Counted from the stretch's first letter, positions 17,208 to 26,222 are shown. The stretch: DNA of 64,000 nt from JAJEEA01 sp965243615 (GCA_965243615.1 CBDEVO010000003.1:4526001-4590000), one strand, 5' to 3'. Numbers and translations: made by a program. Notes: a model not told the origin generated them from the sequence alone.

Positions 17208-17540
17208 TCAGTCCGGCACGTAGACGACCTGCCCGTCGGCGAGGCGGTAAGCGGTGCCGAGCCGCTCGCCCTGCCCGCCGAGCGTCTCGCCGGTCAACTC
17301 GTAGGCGGTGATCTCGGTGCCCCGCTTGACGATGATCTCGCTCAGGCCGTCGGCATTGGTCTTGACCAGCGTGACCTCGCTGTCCGGATCGACGAGGTCG
17401 CCGATGCGGTAGACCGAGAAGAGCGTGATCATCAGGCCGACGATGAACACCACCGACACGTCGAAGATGTTCGCGACCCCCGCGAGGGGATCCTCGTCCT
17501 CGGCGTCAGCCGGCGACGGCAGATGCAGAAAGCGTCCCAT
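17208..17540 (-). CDS. DUF2149 membrane protein (HmuV-like)
   Basis: Small protein of 110 aa with one N-terminal membrane helix (VSVVFIVGLMITLFSVYRIG) and a soluble C-terminal part: IIVKRGTEITAYEL, GERLGTAYRLADGQVVYVPD. Length and pattern match DUF2149, which occurs next to CobN-like and MotA/TolQ-like genes. By topology it resembles ExbD/TolR, with one helix and a periplasmic domain, so it may be the partner of the upstream channel protein. ATG 17540 follows GGAGGAA; the gene overlaps the previous one by 35 bp. Confidence 0.85.
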   Translation of the reverse strand: MGRFLHLPSPADAEDEDPLAGVANIFDVSVVFIVGLMITLFSVYRIGDLVDPDSEVTLVKTNADGLSEIIVKRGTEITAYELTGETLGGQGERLGTAYRLADGQVVYVPD

Positions 17541-18207
17541 CGTGTCGTTCCTCCGCCGCGAGTTCCTCCGCCGCCGGGTCGTCGGGCGCGCCGCGCCTCA
17601 GCTCGGCGGCAAGCCGCTCGGCCAGGTACCGCTGCTCGCGCACCGCCTCGTTCACCCAGCCGTGGCGGACCACCTGGATGACGTAGGCGACGGTCCCGGC
17701 CGAGAGACCGACGATGGTCGTGGTGAACGCCACCACCATCTGGCCCGCCATCGCCTCCAGGTTGCCGGCGGTCAGCGAGGCGAGCGCCGTCCCCATCGGA
17801 ATGAGGGTGCCGAGCAGGCCGAGGCTCGGCCCCACCTTGACGAGCAGCCGCGACCCGTTCAGGGTGCGCCTCACCCGCTCCTCGCGCTCGAGGACCAGGT
17901 GCTCGAGGCCGCCGTCGCCGAACGACGGCTTCAGGCGTTCCGCCTCGACGTCCCGCAGCAGGCCCCGCAGGGCCGCCGGCAACACCGCCCTCCGCGCGGA
18001 GTCCGAGCCGAGCACCGGGCCGGCGTCGAGCCACCCGTTGAGGTCGAAGCGGCCGCGCTCCTGCCGGCGGGCGAGCCATTCCATCACGCACCCGCCCGCC
18101 ATGAACACCGCCGTGCCGACCGCCGCCCACAGGAGCACGATGACGGGAAAGCGAAGCACCTGGGCGAGGGCGAACAGGCCGTTCTCGAGCGTGCCGAGCA
18201 GGTTCAA
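17506..18207 (-). CDS. MotA/TolQ/ExbB-type proton channel protein (HmuU-like)
   Basis: Protein of 233 aa with three membrane helices: one near the N-terminus (FPVIVLLWAAVGTAVFMAGG) and two in the MotA_ExbB core, VKVGPSLGLLGTLIPMGTAL and MVVAFTTTIVGLSAGTVAYV. The family conducts protons and drives an energised partner. The TTG start at 18207 overlaps the stop of the upstream gene (TTGA) and has GGAGG 5 nt before it. Downstream it overlaps the DUF2149 gene. Together they should form an Exb/Tol-like motor for the CobN-like protein or the TonB receptor. Confidence 0.85.
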   Translation of the reverse strand: MNLLGTLENGLFALAQVLRFPVIVLLWAAVGTAVFMAGGCVMEWLARRQERGRFDLNGWLDAGPVLGSDSARRAVLPAALRGLLRDVEAERLKPSFGDGGLEHLVLEREERVRRTLNGSRLLVKVGPSLGLLGTLIPMGTALASLTAGNLEAMAGQMVVAFTTTIVGLSAGTVAYVIQVVRHGWVNEAVREQRYLAERLAAELRRGAPDDPAAEELAAEERHDGTLSASAVAG

Positions 18208-18821
18208 CGGCGCCTCCGGAGCGAATGCAGTCCACCGAGCGAGATCAACGCCGCGACCCCCACGACAACCCACGGATGGACGCCCGGCCGGACCAGGCCG
18301 TCCGTTTCGAGATTCATCGCCGCCGCCGCGCGCCACCCCGCGGTCACCGCCGGCACCGCCGCGACGGCGAGGCCGAGCCCCCCGAGCGCGGCCAGCGCGT
18401 CGTCCCGGAGCGCGGGCGGGGCGAAACGCGCATCGCGCCGCGCGGACGAGGCCGCAACCGCGAGCACCCCGGCCGCCATCAACCATGCCGTCCACGCCGG
18501 CAGGCCGTAGCCGGCCAGCACCCGGGTCCACAGGCCGCCGGCCAGCCCCGCCGCCAGCGAGACGGCGAGCGACGCCGGCGCGCCCTGCGGACGGGCCAGC
18601 GACAGTCCCGCGGCGGCGGCGACGAGCACGCCGGTCCACCGTGCCTCCGGCTGGAGCCAGAAGGCGCCGAGCGCGAAGCCGCCCGCGAGAGCGAGAACGC
18701 CGCGACGATCCCTCGCCGCGGTGGCGAGGGTCGCGCAAGCCAGCGCGCACAGCAGGCCGACGGCATGCAGCAGCAATCTGATGTCCCCGGCTATCCGTGT
18801 CTCGGCCCGGCTCCGCTCCAC
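18204..18821 (-). CDS. Multi-spanning membrane protein (HmuT position)
   Basis: Very hydrophobic protein of 205 aa with about five to six predicted membrane segments (LLLHAVGLLCALACATLATA, VLALAGGFALGAFWL, the AASLAVSLAAGLAGGLW region, WTAWLMAAGVLAVAA and a C-terminal WVVVGVAALISLGGLHSL). No family motif is recognised. The GTG start at 18821 is the only sensible one. It is the first gene of the chelatase operon and overlaps the channel gene by 4 nt. Position and size correspond to the unassigned membrane gene (hmuT) of Hmu operons; function unknown. Confidence 0.7.
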   Translation of the reverse strand: MERSRAETRIAGDIRLLLHAVGLLCALACATLATAARDRRGVLALAGGFALGAFWLQPEARWTGVLVAAAAGLSLARPQGAPASLAVSLAAGLAGGLWTRVLAGYGLPAWTAWLMAAGVLAVAASSARRDARFAPPALRDDALAALGGLGLAVAAVPAVTAGWRAAAAMNLETDGLVRPGVHPWVVVGVAALISLGGLHSLRRRR

Positions 18822-18866
18822 ATTAGAGCACCATGCCCGGAACGGCGGGGGGCGCCCCGCAGGAAC

Positions 18867-18972
18867 TTCAGGAATTCTTAAGGAATTCTTAAGATAGCGG
18901 TGGATTCGCGGGCCGATTTCAGGAACTCTTCAGGAACTCTTCAGAACCCGGCGGAAACGCGCTCACTATACT
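18867..18972 (+). promoter_or_regulatory. Divergent promoter with two clusters of 11-bp direct repeats
   Basis: Units TTCAGGAATTC, TTAAGGAATTC, TTAAG (starts 18867, 18878, 18889) and TTCAGGAACTC, TTCAGGAACTC, TTCAG (starts 18918, 18929, 18940) repeat every 11 bp, one helical turn. The last unit begins 27 nt upstream of TATACT (18967-18972), a -10 element directed at the TonB receptor. The geometry is that of an OmpR/PhoB-family activator site replacing the -35 box. The upper cluster may serve the divergent chelatase operon. The remaining leader to 19242 (about 270 nt) is GC-rich; I see no recognisable cobalamin riboswitch. Confidence 0.65.
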
Positions 18973-19242
18973 CGTCCCCACGTCGCTCGTCGGACCCCTC
19001 CACCCACGGCTCGACGATACCCGGTACCCCGGCCGCGGACGCCCTTTCGGTCCACGGCCCGGCCGCGGGCGCCCGTGTCGTTCGTGCACCGGGCCATCCG
19101 TGCGCGTGTCGTCGACCAGGTGGGGGTCGATCAGGCCGAGGACAGCGATCGATATGAAGTTGCCAACTGCGCCTGGCGCCAGCCCGTTTTCTGCGGGACG
19201 GCACGCTCCGCACGTGGCAAGGTAAGGAAGGACCAGGTCATC

Positions 19243-21603
19243 ATGACGCGGTATCGCGCCCTGCTCGGCATCTTGCTCTGCGCGCTGGCCATTGCGCCGG
19301 CCGCCGCCCAGGACCCCCTGACGGTGAGCGGAACCGTCACCGACTCGTCCGGCGGCGTCCTCCCGGGGGTGACCGTCGAGGCGCGGCGCGGGCTCCGCGT
19401 GGTGGCGACCGCGGCCACCGGGAACGACGGGACGTACCGCCTGGACCTGCCCGAGGCCGGCCGCTACCGGGTGACGGCCCGCCTGGACGGCTTCGCGGCC
19501 GCCGACGCGGACGTGGCCGCCGCCGAGGCGGCGACCGCCGACTTCCGCCTCGACATCGCCCCCGTGCGGGACACCGTCGTCGTCACCGCCTCCCGGACGG
19601 CCGAGGGCGCCGCCTCGGTCACCGAGTCGCACTCGGTCTTCACCTCCGACGACATCGAGACCCTCGGCAGTCACTCGGTCGCCGACGTCCTGCGCTACGT
19701 ACCCGGCCTCAACATCGAGTCGACGGGCCGCGAGGGCGCTCTCGCCTCCGTCTTCGCCCGGGGCGGCGAGTCCGACTACAACCACGTCCTCATCGACGGC
19801 GTGCGGGTCAACGACAACGGCGGCTACTTCGACTTCGACAAGGTCTCCGCCGCCGAGATAGACCGCGTCGAGGTAGTCCGCGGCGCCCAGTCCGCCCTCT
19901 ACGGCTCCGACGCCATCGGCTCCGTCATTCAGATCTTCACCAAGCGTGGAGACCCCGACAGCGGACCCCGCCTGTCCGGCAATTTCGAGGGCGGCTCGTT
20001 CGGCACCACCCGCGGCGACCTGCGCGTCCTCGGCGGCGCCGCGGGCCGCGTCGACTACCAGCTCGGCGTCGCCCACCGCGCGACCGACGGCGCGTTCCAG
20101 GACCGGCTCCTCGAGCCCGACCGCTTCGACCAGCAATCCATCGACGGCAACCTCGGCGCCATCCTCGGCGACAACACCCGCGTGCGCGGCGGCTTCCGCT
20201 ACGGCAACCGCCGCGGCAGCTCCGTCGGCAACATCACCTACGCCCGGGGCGACACCGGCGGCGGCTACGACACCGACGATCTGACCTGGCACGTCGACTT
20301 CGACCAGACCCTCTCCTCGCGCTTCGACCATTCCGCGACGGTGAGCCACTTCCGGTCCGGACGCCTGTCGGTGGACAGCGTCGGCGACCCCCAGTACCGG
20401 GTCTTCGCCCTCCTCGAGGGCGAGCCCGGCGCCCTCTATCCGGCCGGCCCGCGCCTGGTGCGGCTCCTCGACGAGCCCGCCTTCGACGCCCTCATGGCCG
20501 ACCCGTCGGGCCTTGGGTCCGGCCAGTTCCTCGCCCGCACCGGCCCCTACAGCGGATTCGACTATCCCTTCGAGTTCGAGAGCCAGTTGCGCCGGCCCGC
20601 CGTCCGCTACCAGGCCAACGCGACCTGGCTCGACGACCAGGTCTTCAGCGCCGGCTACGACTACTACAGCGAGACCAACGCCCTCGACACCCAGCAGGCG
20701 GTGGAGAACCACTCGTACTTCCTGCAGCAGCAGTTCAACGTGGCCGACGCGTGGTTCGTCACCGGCGGGGCGCGCGTCGACGACAACTCCCTCTACGGCA
20801 CCGCCGTGAACCCCAAGCTGTCCGCCGGCGGCTATCCCCTGCCGTATCGCGGGGGCGCCCTCTCGTCGGTCAAGGTGTCGGCCAACGTCGGGCGCGGCAT
20901 CAAGAACCCGACCTTCTCCCAGCTCTACGGCTCGCAGTGGGTCGACGGCGACCTGTTGCTGCTGCCCGAGGAGGCGCTGACCGTCGACGCGGGAGCCGAG
21001 CTGACCTTCGACGACCAGCGCTGGCTGGCGAGCCTCACCTGGTTCAGCAACGACTACGAGAACCAGATCGCCTACTCGCCCTCGCTCGGCTTCGGGGGCG
21101 ACGGCGTCCCCGACTACGTCAACATCGACGGGTCGCGGGCCGACGGGGTCGAGTTCGAGTTCGCCATGCAGCGGCCCCTCGGCGGGGTGACGGCCAGCGC
21201 CTCCTACGCCCTGGTGGACACCGAGGTCGTGACCAACGCGAGCACCAGCGAGCAGTTCCAGCCGGGCCAGCCGCTGCTGCGGCGGCCCCGGCACTCGGCC
21301 AACCTGCGCCTCGGCTACACGCAGGGACGCGGCAGCCTGCACCTGTCCATGCGGGTGACGGGCGACCGTCACGACAGCGCGTTCCTCGGTCTGCAGCGTG
21401 CCTCGGACGGCCGCGGCGTGGACATCACCGTCAACCCCGGCTACACGCTGGTCACCGCCGGCGGTCAGTTCCGGGTGAGCCCCGAGCTGGCCCTGTTCCT
21501 GCGCATCGACAACCTGACGGACGTGGTGTACGACAGCGCGCTCGGATACCCGGGCCTGCCCCGCGCGTTCGTGGCCGGGGGCCGCTTCAACTTCGGCGGC
21601 TGA
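19243..21603 (+). CDS. TonB-dependent outer-membrane receptor, BtuB-like
   Basis: Outer-membrane transporter of 786 aa. Domains in order: signal peptide (to APAAAQ); carboxypeptidase-regulatory-like Ig domain (VSGTVTDSSGGVLPGVTVEA, about residues 25-100); TonB-box-like DTVVVTASR; plug domain (VADVLRYVPGLNIE, FARGGESDYNHVLIDGV, RVEVVRGAQSALYGSDAIG); 22-strand barrel ending in a terminal aromatic (GGRFNFGG). The barrel motif GRGIKNPTFSQLYG resembles cobalamin/haem receptors. ATG 19243 lies behind AAGGAAGGA. It faces the chelatase operon across the repeat-containing promoter, so both probably handle the same metal-tetrapyrrole. Confidence 0.9.
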   Translation: MTRYRALLGILLCALAIAPAAAQDPLTVSGTVTDSSGGVLPGVTVEARRGLRVVATAATGNDGTYRLDLPEAGRYRVTARLDGFAAADADVAAAEAATADFRLDIAPVRDTVVVTASRTAEGAASVTESHSVFTSDDIETLGSHSVADVLRYVPGLNIESTGREGALASVFARGGESDYNHVLIDGVRVNDNGGYFDFDKVSAAEIDRVEVVRGAQSALYGSDAIGSVIQIFTKRGDPDSGPRLSGNFEGGSFGTTRGDLRVLGGAAGRVDYQLGVAHRATDGAFQDRLLEPDRFDQQSIDGNLGAILGDNTRVRGGFRYGNRRGSSVGNITYARGDTGGGYDTDDLTWHVDFDQTLSSRFDHSATVSHFRSGRLSVDSVGDPQYRVFALLEGEPGALYPAGPRLVRLLDEPAFDALMADPSGLGSGQFLARTGPYSGFDYPFEFESQLRRPAVRYQANATWLDDQVFSAGYDYYSETNALDTQQAVENHSYFLQQQFNVADAWFVTGGARVDDNSLYGTAVNPKLSAGGYPLPYRGGALSSVKVSANVGRGIKNPTFSQLYGSQWVDGDLLLLPEEALTVDAGAELTFDDQRWLASLTWFSNDYENQIAYSPSLGFGGDGVPDYVNIDGSRADGVEFEFAMQRPLGGVTASASYALVDTEVVTNASTSEQFQPGQPLLRRPRHSANLRLGYTQGRGSLHLSMRVTGDRHDSAFLGLQRASDGRGVDITVNPGYTLVTAGGQFRVSPELALFLRIDNLTDVVYDSALGYPGLPRAFVAGGRFNFGG

Positions 21604-21671
21604 CGCGCTCGCCTCGGGCGCACCCCGGGGCCGGTCGCGCGCGGCTTCGCGCTGGAGGGAGCTGAATCGGC

Positions 21672-22862
21672 GTGAGTCTGCTGGACCGTTCGGGACCGTT
21701 GCGGCGCGCACTGTTCCAGGTCCACCTGTGGACCGGCGTGGCGATCGCGCTCTACGTCGTCGTCGTCTCGGTCACCGGCGCCGCGCTCGTCTTCCGCATC
21801 CACCTGCAGCGGGCCGCGCACCCGGAGTTGCTGACGGCCGCCACCGACGGTCCGCAGGCGGACATCGCGACGGTGCTCAAGAACGTGCGCGATGCGTACC
21901 CGGGCGGTCGCGTGGCCGGGGTCGACGCGCCGACGACGGTGCGGCCGACCCACCTCGCCTACGTCACCGAGGGCGGCCGCTTCCGTACCGTGCTCCTCGA
22001 CCCCGTCACCGCCGAGGTGCTGGGCGAGCTGCCCGAGCGCTCCGTGGTGCGCACCCTGCAGGACCTGCACTTCGACCTCCTCGCCGGACCCACCGGCCGC
22101 GTCGTCAACGGCATCGGCGCGTTCTGCCTGCTGCTGCTCTGCCTGACCGGCGTGTTCGTCTGGTGGCCGGAACGGTCGGGATGGCGGCGCGCCCTGAGCG
22201 TCGACTGGCGCCGCCCCTGGCGGCGCGTCACGTGGGAGCTGCACGGCGCGGTGGGCATCTGGACGCTCGTCCTCACCGCCGGGTGGGCCGTCACCGGGGC
22301 GTACTTCGTGTTTCCCGACGAGTTCCGCGCCGCGGTGAACCGCATCTCCCCGCTGACCGCCGCCGTCCGCCCGCCGCAGTCGAGTCCCGAGGGCGCCGCG
22401 TCCGAAGCGCGCCCCACGTGGCGAGAGCTCATCGACCGGGCCCGCCCCGCCGAGCCGGACGCGTTCGTCGCACGAGTCGTGGTGCCGGCCGGCGACGAGG
22501 CGCCGTTCCAGGTGCTGTTCACCGACCACCGTCCGAGCCGGCTCGGCGCGCGCCACCTGCGGACGGTCTACCTCGACCAGTACACGGGCGAGCGGCTCGC
22601 CGCGCCGCCCGCGGGGCGCCGCACCCTCGGCGACGTCGTCATCGCCCTCGTCGGCCCCGTGCACTTCGGCAACTTCGGCGGCGTGGGCGTCCGCCTGGTG
22701 TGGCTCGTGATCGGCCTCGCGCCCGCCGTGCTGGGCGTCACGGGCCTCCTCCTGTGGTGGACGCGCGTCGTGGCGCCGGCGTGGCGCCGGCGCAAGGAGG
22801 CCAGATCCACGCCCCGGCCCCCGGCGCAGGCCGTGCCGGTGCCGGATGACATGAGCACCTGA
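21672..22862 (+). CDS. PepSY-associated membrane protein (PiuB-like)
   Basis: Inner-membrane protein of 396 aa with four membrane helices: LFQVHLWTGVAIALYVVVVS, IGAFCLLLLCLTGVFVWWP, GIWTLVLTAGWAVTGAYFVF and LVWLVIGLAPAVLGVTGLLL. Conserved His residues (QVHLWTG, DLHFDLL, WELHGAVG) are those of PepSY_TM proteins such as PiuB and FegB, which go with iron-siderophore uptake and may reduce or release the metal. It follows the receptor by 68 bp. GTG start at 21672 after GGAGGGAG. Confidence 0.88.
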   Translation: MSLLDRSGPLRRALFQVHLWTGVAIALYVVVVSVTGAALVFRIHLQRAAHPELLTAATDGPQADIATVLKNVRDAYPGGRVAGVDAPTTVRPTHLAYVTEGGRFRTVLLDPVTAEVLGELPERSVVRTLQDLHFDLLAGPTGRVVNGIGAFCLLLLCLTGVFVWWPERSGWRRALSVDWRRPWRRVTWELHGAVGIWTLVLTAGWAVTGAYFVFPDEFRAAVNRISPLTAAVRPPQSSPEGAASEARPTWRELIDRARPAEPDAFVARVVVPAGDEAPFQVLFTDHRPSRLGARHLRTVYLDQYTGERLAAPPAGRRTLGDVVIALVGPVHFGNFGGVGVRLVWLVIGLAPAVLGVTGLLLWWTRVVAPAWRRRKEARSTPRPPAQAVPVPDDMST

Positions 22863-22869
22863 GGACACC

Positions 22870-24354
22870 ATGACCCGAACCCAGGAACCCGCGGCGGACG
22901 GCGTGCTCGGCGACGCGGAGCGCCGGCACCTGCTGCGGCGCCTCGCGTTCGCGGCGACGCCGGCGCTGGAGGAAGCCGTGCGCGGGCTGTCGGCCGACGA
23001 CGCCGTCGCGGTCCTCGTGCGCGCGGCCCGCGACACGCCCCATCCCGAGCGCCCCGAAGCGGCCCGCGGCGTGTGGCGCAACCCCGGGCTGCGGTTCGCC
23101 GGCGTCTCGGACGAGGACTTCGAGGCGATGCTCGATCGACAGGCGCCCGGCGTGCGCGCCGCCGTCGACGACGTGCGCCGGTGGTGGCTGGCCGAGCTGC
23201 TCACCTCCCCGGCGCCGCTGCGGGAGAACCTGGTGCTCTTCCTGCACGGGGTCTTCGGCAGCAGCACCCGCCCGGTCGACGCCCCCCACGCCCTCCACGC
23301 GCGCAACGCCCTGCTGCGCCGGCGGTGCCTGGGCACCGTCCCGGACCTGCTCGCGGCCCTCGTCGTCGACCCCGCCATGATGATCCAGATCGGCATGGAC
23401 GGGCACCGGCGGCTGCGCGTGTCCGACCGCGCGGCCAAGCTGGTGCTCGACCACTGGACGGTCGGCGAGGGCGCCTACGGGCCGCGCGACCTCGAGGAGC
23501 TGTCGCGGGCGCTGACGGGATGGCGGCTCGTCGCCCCCGAGGGGCGCGGGCCGGCCCGCGAGATCGCCCGCCGGGCGCCGCGGGCGGCGCAACGCACCGG
23601 CCTCGTGCCGACGTTCCGCCCGGCGGACTTCGACGACGGCCCGAAGACCATTCTCGGCCGCACCCGGCCGTTCGACGCGCGCTCGGCGGTGCGGTGGCTG
23701 GCAGCTCAGGAAGCGACGGGCCGCCGCTTCGGCCGCCTGCTGATGGCCCACCTCGGCGTCGAGGACGGCGGCGGGTCCCTCGAGGCGCGGCTCGCCGCCG
23801 TCTACGGGGCCACCGGCGGGTCCCTCGAGGCGCTGCTCCGCGAGATCGTGCGGTCCGAGGCCTTCTGGTCCGACGCGTCGCGGTGGACGCTGATCAAGAG
23901 CCCCGTCCACCTCGCGGCGGGCGCCTGCCGCCAGCTCGGCATCGCATCGCCGCCGGTGGCGGAGATCGCACGCTGGCTCGAGGCGAGCGGCCAGACCCTG
24001 TTCGACACCCCGAACAACGGCGAGGGCGGCTGGCCGGGTCAGGAAGCCTGGGTGTCGCCAGCGTCGCGCCTGACCGTCCGGTACCACCTGGCCGCCGCCC
24101 TCGGGGGCCGGCTGCCGCCCCTCGGCCTCGAACGCCCCGATCCGGCCGGCGGCGAAGCGGCCCGCGCGCCCGACGTCCCGCTCGACGCGGCGCTCCGCGA
24201 GGCGTCGCCGGCGGAGCTGCTGTCGCGGCTCGACCCGGCGCCGGGCCTGGACGCGGCCGCGATCGAGCGGGAAGTGTCCGGCGTCGCGTCGCCGGAAGGC
24301 CGCGGCACGTTCATCCAACGCGTGATGATGTCGCCGGAGTATCAACTGGCGTAA
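22870..24354 (+). CDS. DUF1800 family protein
   Basis: Protein of 494 aa with the DUF1800 pattern: LLRRLAFAATPALEE at the start, WWLAELLTSPAPLRENLVLF, LHGVFGSS, DLEELSRALTGWRL, and GGWPGQEAWVSP near the end. In many bacteria DUF1800 and DUF1501 genes are paired and exported; the biochemical role is unknown. No clear signal peptide is seen here. ATG 22870, 8 bp after the PepSY gene, with GAGGA upstream. Confidence 0.85.
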   Translation: MTRTQEPAADGVLGDAERRHLLRRLAFAATPALEEAVRGLSADDAVAVLVRAARDTPHPERPEAARGVWRNPGLRFAGVSDEDFEAMLDRQAPGVRAAVDDVRRWWLAELLTSPAPLRENLVLFLHGVFGSSTRPVDAPHALHARNALLRRRCLGTVPDLLAALVVDPAMMIQIGMDGHRRLRVSDRAAKLVLDHWTVGEGAYGPRDLEELSRALTGWRLVAPEGRGPAREIARRAPRAAQRTGLVPTFRPADFDDGPKTILGRTRPFDARSAVRWLAAQEATGRRFGRLLMAHLGVEDGGGSLEARLAAVYGATGGSLEALLREIVRSEAFWSDASRWTLIKSPVHLAAGACRQLGIASPPVAEIARWLEASGQTLFDTPNNGEGGWPGQEAWVSPASRLTVRYHLAAALGGRLPPLGLERPDPAGGEAARAPDVPLDAALREASPAELLSRLDPAPGLDAAAIEREVSGVASPEGRGTFIQRVMMSPEYQLA

Positions 24355-24475
24355 GGACGGTGACGGGAATCACCTTGCCACGCCGGCAGCAGGAAACCGC
24401 AGAGCGCGGACCGCGTCCGAGTGCCGGTCGGATCCATATCGATCACTGTCCCCAAGCGCCACGTGGAGGAGACCG

Positions 24476-25717
24476 ATGAACACCATCAGCCGACGCGATC
24501 TGTTGACCTGGTTCGCCCTGACGCCTACGGTTCCGTTCTTCGTTCGCGAGAGCGCGCGGGCGGCCACCGCGGGGACGCAGGCCGCCGCCGGCGCGGCGGG
24601 CGGCCACGACGGACGCGTGGTGGTCGTCCTGCGGCTGCGGGGCGGCAACGACGGGCTGAACACGGTGGTCCCGGTGCGCGACGACCGCTACTACCGGGCG
24701 CGCCCGACCATCGCCATCCCCCGGCGGGACACCATTCCCATCGACGGGAGCGACCTCGGCCTCAACCCGTGGCTCGGCCACTTCCGACGGCTGATGGATG
24801 ACGGCCACGCCGCCATCGTGCAGGGCGTGGGCTACCCGCGTTCGTCCCGGTCGCACCGGCGGGCAACCGAGATCTGGGAGACCGGCTCGGTGGCCCCCCA
24901 GGCGCCGCGCCACGGCTGGCTCGGCCGCTATCTCGACCACGCCTGCGAGTGCGGCGACGAGCCGCTGGCCGGCGTGCAGTTCGACGAGACGCTCGGCCGC
25001 ACCCTGGCCTCGGCCTCGGGCCGCAGCGCGTCGATCGGCCACCCCGAGCTGCTGCTCGGAATGAACGCCGCCCCGCCGCCGGCCGCCGCCGCGCGCGGGC
25101 CGCGCACGGGCCGGCTCGACTACCTCAGGCAGGTCGACAACGGCCTCGCCCACGCCGCGCGTCAGCTCCACCGCGCGCGGGCCGGCACCGGCGGCGGCTT
25201 CGACTACCCCGACAGCGCCTTCGGCCAGTCGCTGCGGTGGACCGGCGACATGATCGAGACGGGCAGCCCGACCCGCGTCTACTACGTGTCCCTCGGCTCG
25301 TTCGACGGCCCCGACCCGGCCTCGTTCGACACCCACGTCGACCAGCCCGCGAAGCACCGGGTCCTCTTCACCGAGCTCGGGCGCGGCCTGCGCGCCTTCA
25401 CGCGCCACCTGCGCCGGGCCGGGCAGCTCGACCGCGTGCTCCTGCTGACGTTCTCCGACTTCGGCCGCCTCGTCACCGAGAACCAGACCGGCGGCACCGA
25501 GCACGGCGACGCCGGGGTGCTGTTCGTGGCGGGCGGCGGCGTGCGGGCGGGTCTGCTCGGCGAGCCGGCCGACCTCGGCAAGGTCACCCGCGGCGGCCTC
25601 GACGCCACCGTCGACTTCCGCGACATCTACGCCGACGTGCTGCAACGGTGGCTCGGCGTCGACCCGGCGGCGATCCTCGGCCCCGCGGCCGGCTCGTTCC
25701 CCGTCGTGAGCGCGTGA
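24476..25717 (+). CDS. DUF1501 family protein, Tat-type leader
   Basis: Protein of 413 aa of the sulfatase-like DUF1501 family. The N-terminus MNTISRRDLLTWFALTPTVP is a twin-arginine-type leader. The body has VVVLRLRGGNDGLNTVVP, YPRSSRSHRRATEIWETG, SFDTHVDQPAKHRVLF and LTFSDFGR, ending in the conserved FRDIYADVLQRWLG. Partner of the DUF1800 gene upstream. Good GGAGGAG before ATG 24476. Function unknown beyond export. Confidence 0.88.
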   Translation: MNTISRRDLLTWFALTPTVPFFVRESARAATAGTQAAAGAAGGHDGRVVVVLRLRGGNDGLNTVVPVRDDRYYRARPTIAIPRRDTIPIDGSDLGLNPWLGHFRRLMDDGHAAIVQGVGYPRSSRSHRRATEIWETGSVAPQAPRHGWLGRYLDHACECGDEPLAGVQFDETLGRTLASASGRSASIGHPELLLGMNAAPPPAAAARGPRTGRLDYLRQVDNGLAHAARQLHRARAGTGGGFDYPDSAFGQSLRWTGDMIETGSPTRVYYVSLGSFDGPDPASFDTHVDQPAKHRVLFTELGRGLRAFTRHLRRAGQLDRVLLLTFSDFGRLVTENQTGGTEHGDAGVLFVAGGGVRAGLLGEPADLGKVTRGGLDATVDFRDIYADVLQRWLGVDPAAILGPAAGSFPVVSA

Positions 25718-25731
25718 ACCAGGAGATCCCG

Positions 25732-26160
25732 ATGCGCAAGACGCTTCCCGGACTGATCCTCGCGACGTTGCTGCTGTGCCTCGCTTCGCCGATGGCGCAG
25801 GAGGCCGACCAGGACGACCTGCAGACGCTGCAGGGCGAATGGACGGTGGCCGCGGCCGAGCAGGGCGGCCGGCCGTTCGACGTCATCGTCGGCGGCGTCC
25901 TCACCATCACCGGCGACCGCTTCGCGCTGGTCACGGCCACCGGCAACGAGCTCGCCGGGCAGATACGGCTCGACCCGGCGCAGTCGCCCCGCCACCTCGA
26001 CTTCGTGCACGACGACGGGCTCCTGTGGGAGGCGATCTACGCCGCTGCGCCGGATTTCTTCCGGCTCAACTACGTCGAGGCGAGCCCCGAGACGCCGCGG
26101 CCGACGATGTTCGTCACCGGGTCGGACGCGCCGGGCACGGTCATCGTCATGGAACGCTGA
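25732..26160 (+). CDS. Secreted TIGR03067-like protein
   Basis: Short exported protein of 142 aa. After a signal peptide (to SPMAQEAD) it reads LQGEWTVAAAEQGGRP and VLTITGDRFALV, which is the start of the lipocalin-like TIGR03067 domain, and later QSPRHLDFVHDDG. Role unknown. ATG 25732 follows AGGAG, 14 bp after the DUF1501 stop, so it is the last gene of the receptor operon or its DUF subset. Confidence 0.7.
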   Translation: MRKTLPGLILATLLLCLASPMAQEADQDDLQTLQGEWTVAAAEQGGRPFDVIVGGVLTITGDRFALVTATGNELAGQIRLDPAQSPRHLDFVHDDGLLWEAIYAAAPDFFRLNYVEASPETPRPTMFVTGSDAPGTVIVMER

Positions 26161-26183
26161 CGGTCCTCGGCGCCGCGACACGC

Positions 26184-26222
26184 CGGGACGTCCGCGCCGC
26201 AGGACAAGGGTGTGCGGACTAC
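26184..26222. terminator. Degenerate hairpin between convergent genes
   Basis: GTCCGC (26190-26195) pairs with GCGGAC (26214-26219). Flanking bases resemble the arms of the GGGAGTCCG hairpins with single-base insertions, so it may be a decayed fourth copy. It lies between the TIGR03067-like gene and the convergent peroxidase gene. Confidence 0.3.

Noticed and set aside
13456..17223. A long open frame of about 1255 codons on the + strand opposite the CobN-like gene
   Set aside because: It is the antisense shadow of a clearly conserved gene in very GC-rich DNA, has no recognisable domain, and its composition is low-complexity.
13072..18821. Aerobic cobalamin synthesis (CobN as cobaltochelatase)
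   Set aside because: No cobS, cobT or other cob genes are near, and the CobN-like protein carries export and membrane signals and sits with a TonB receptor and channel proteins.
18867..18946. The 11-bp repeats as a CRISPR or microsatellite
   Set aside because: Unit length is one helical turn, there are no spacers, two separate clusters exist, and the last unit keeps a fixed distance to a -10 element, as in activator sites.
18973..19242. Cobalamin riboswitch in the leader of the BtuB-like receptor
   Set aside because: I could not find the conserved B12-box-like core or the usual stem arrangement; the repeats upstream explain regulation better. A covariance-model search would decide.
18919..21711. 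A 930-codon minus-strand frame opposite the TonB receptor
   Set aside because: No domain, repetitive Gly/Val/Ala-rich content, and it covers the divergent promoter with its repeats. It is a shadow frame.
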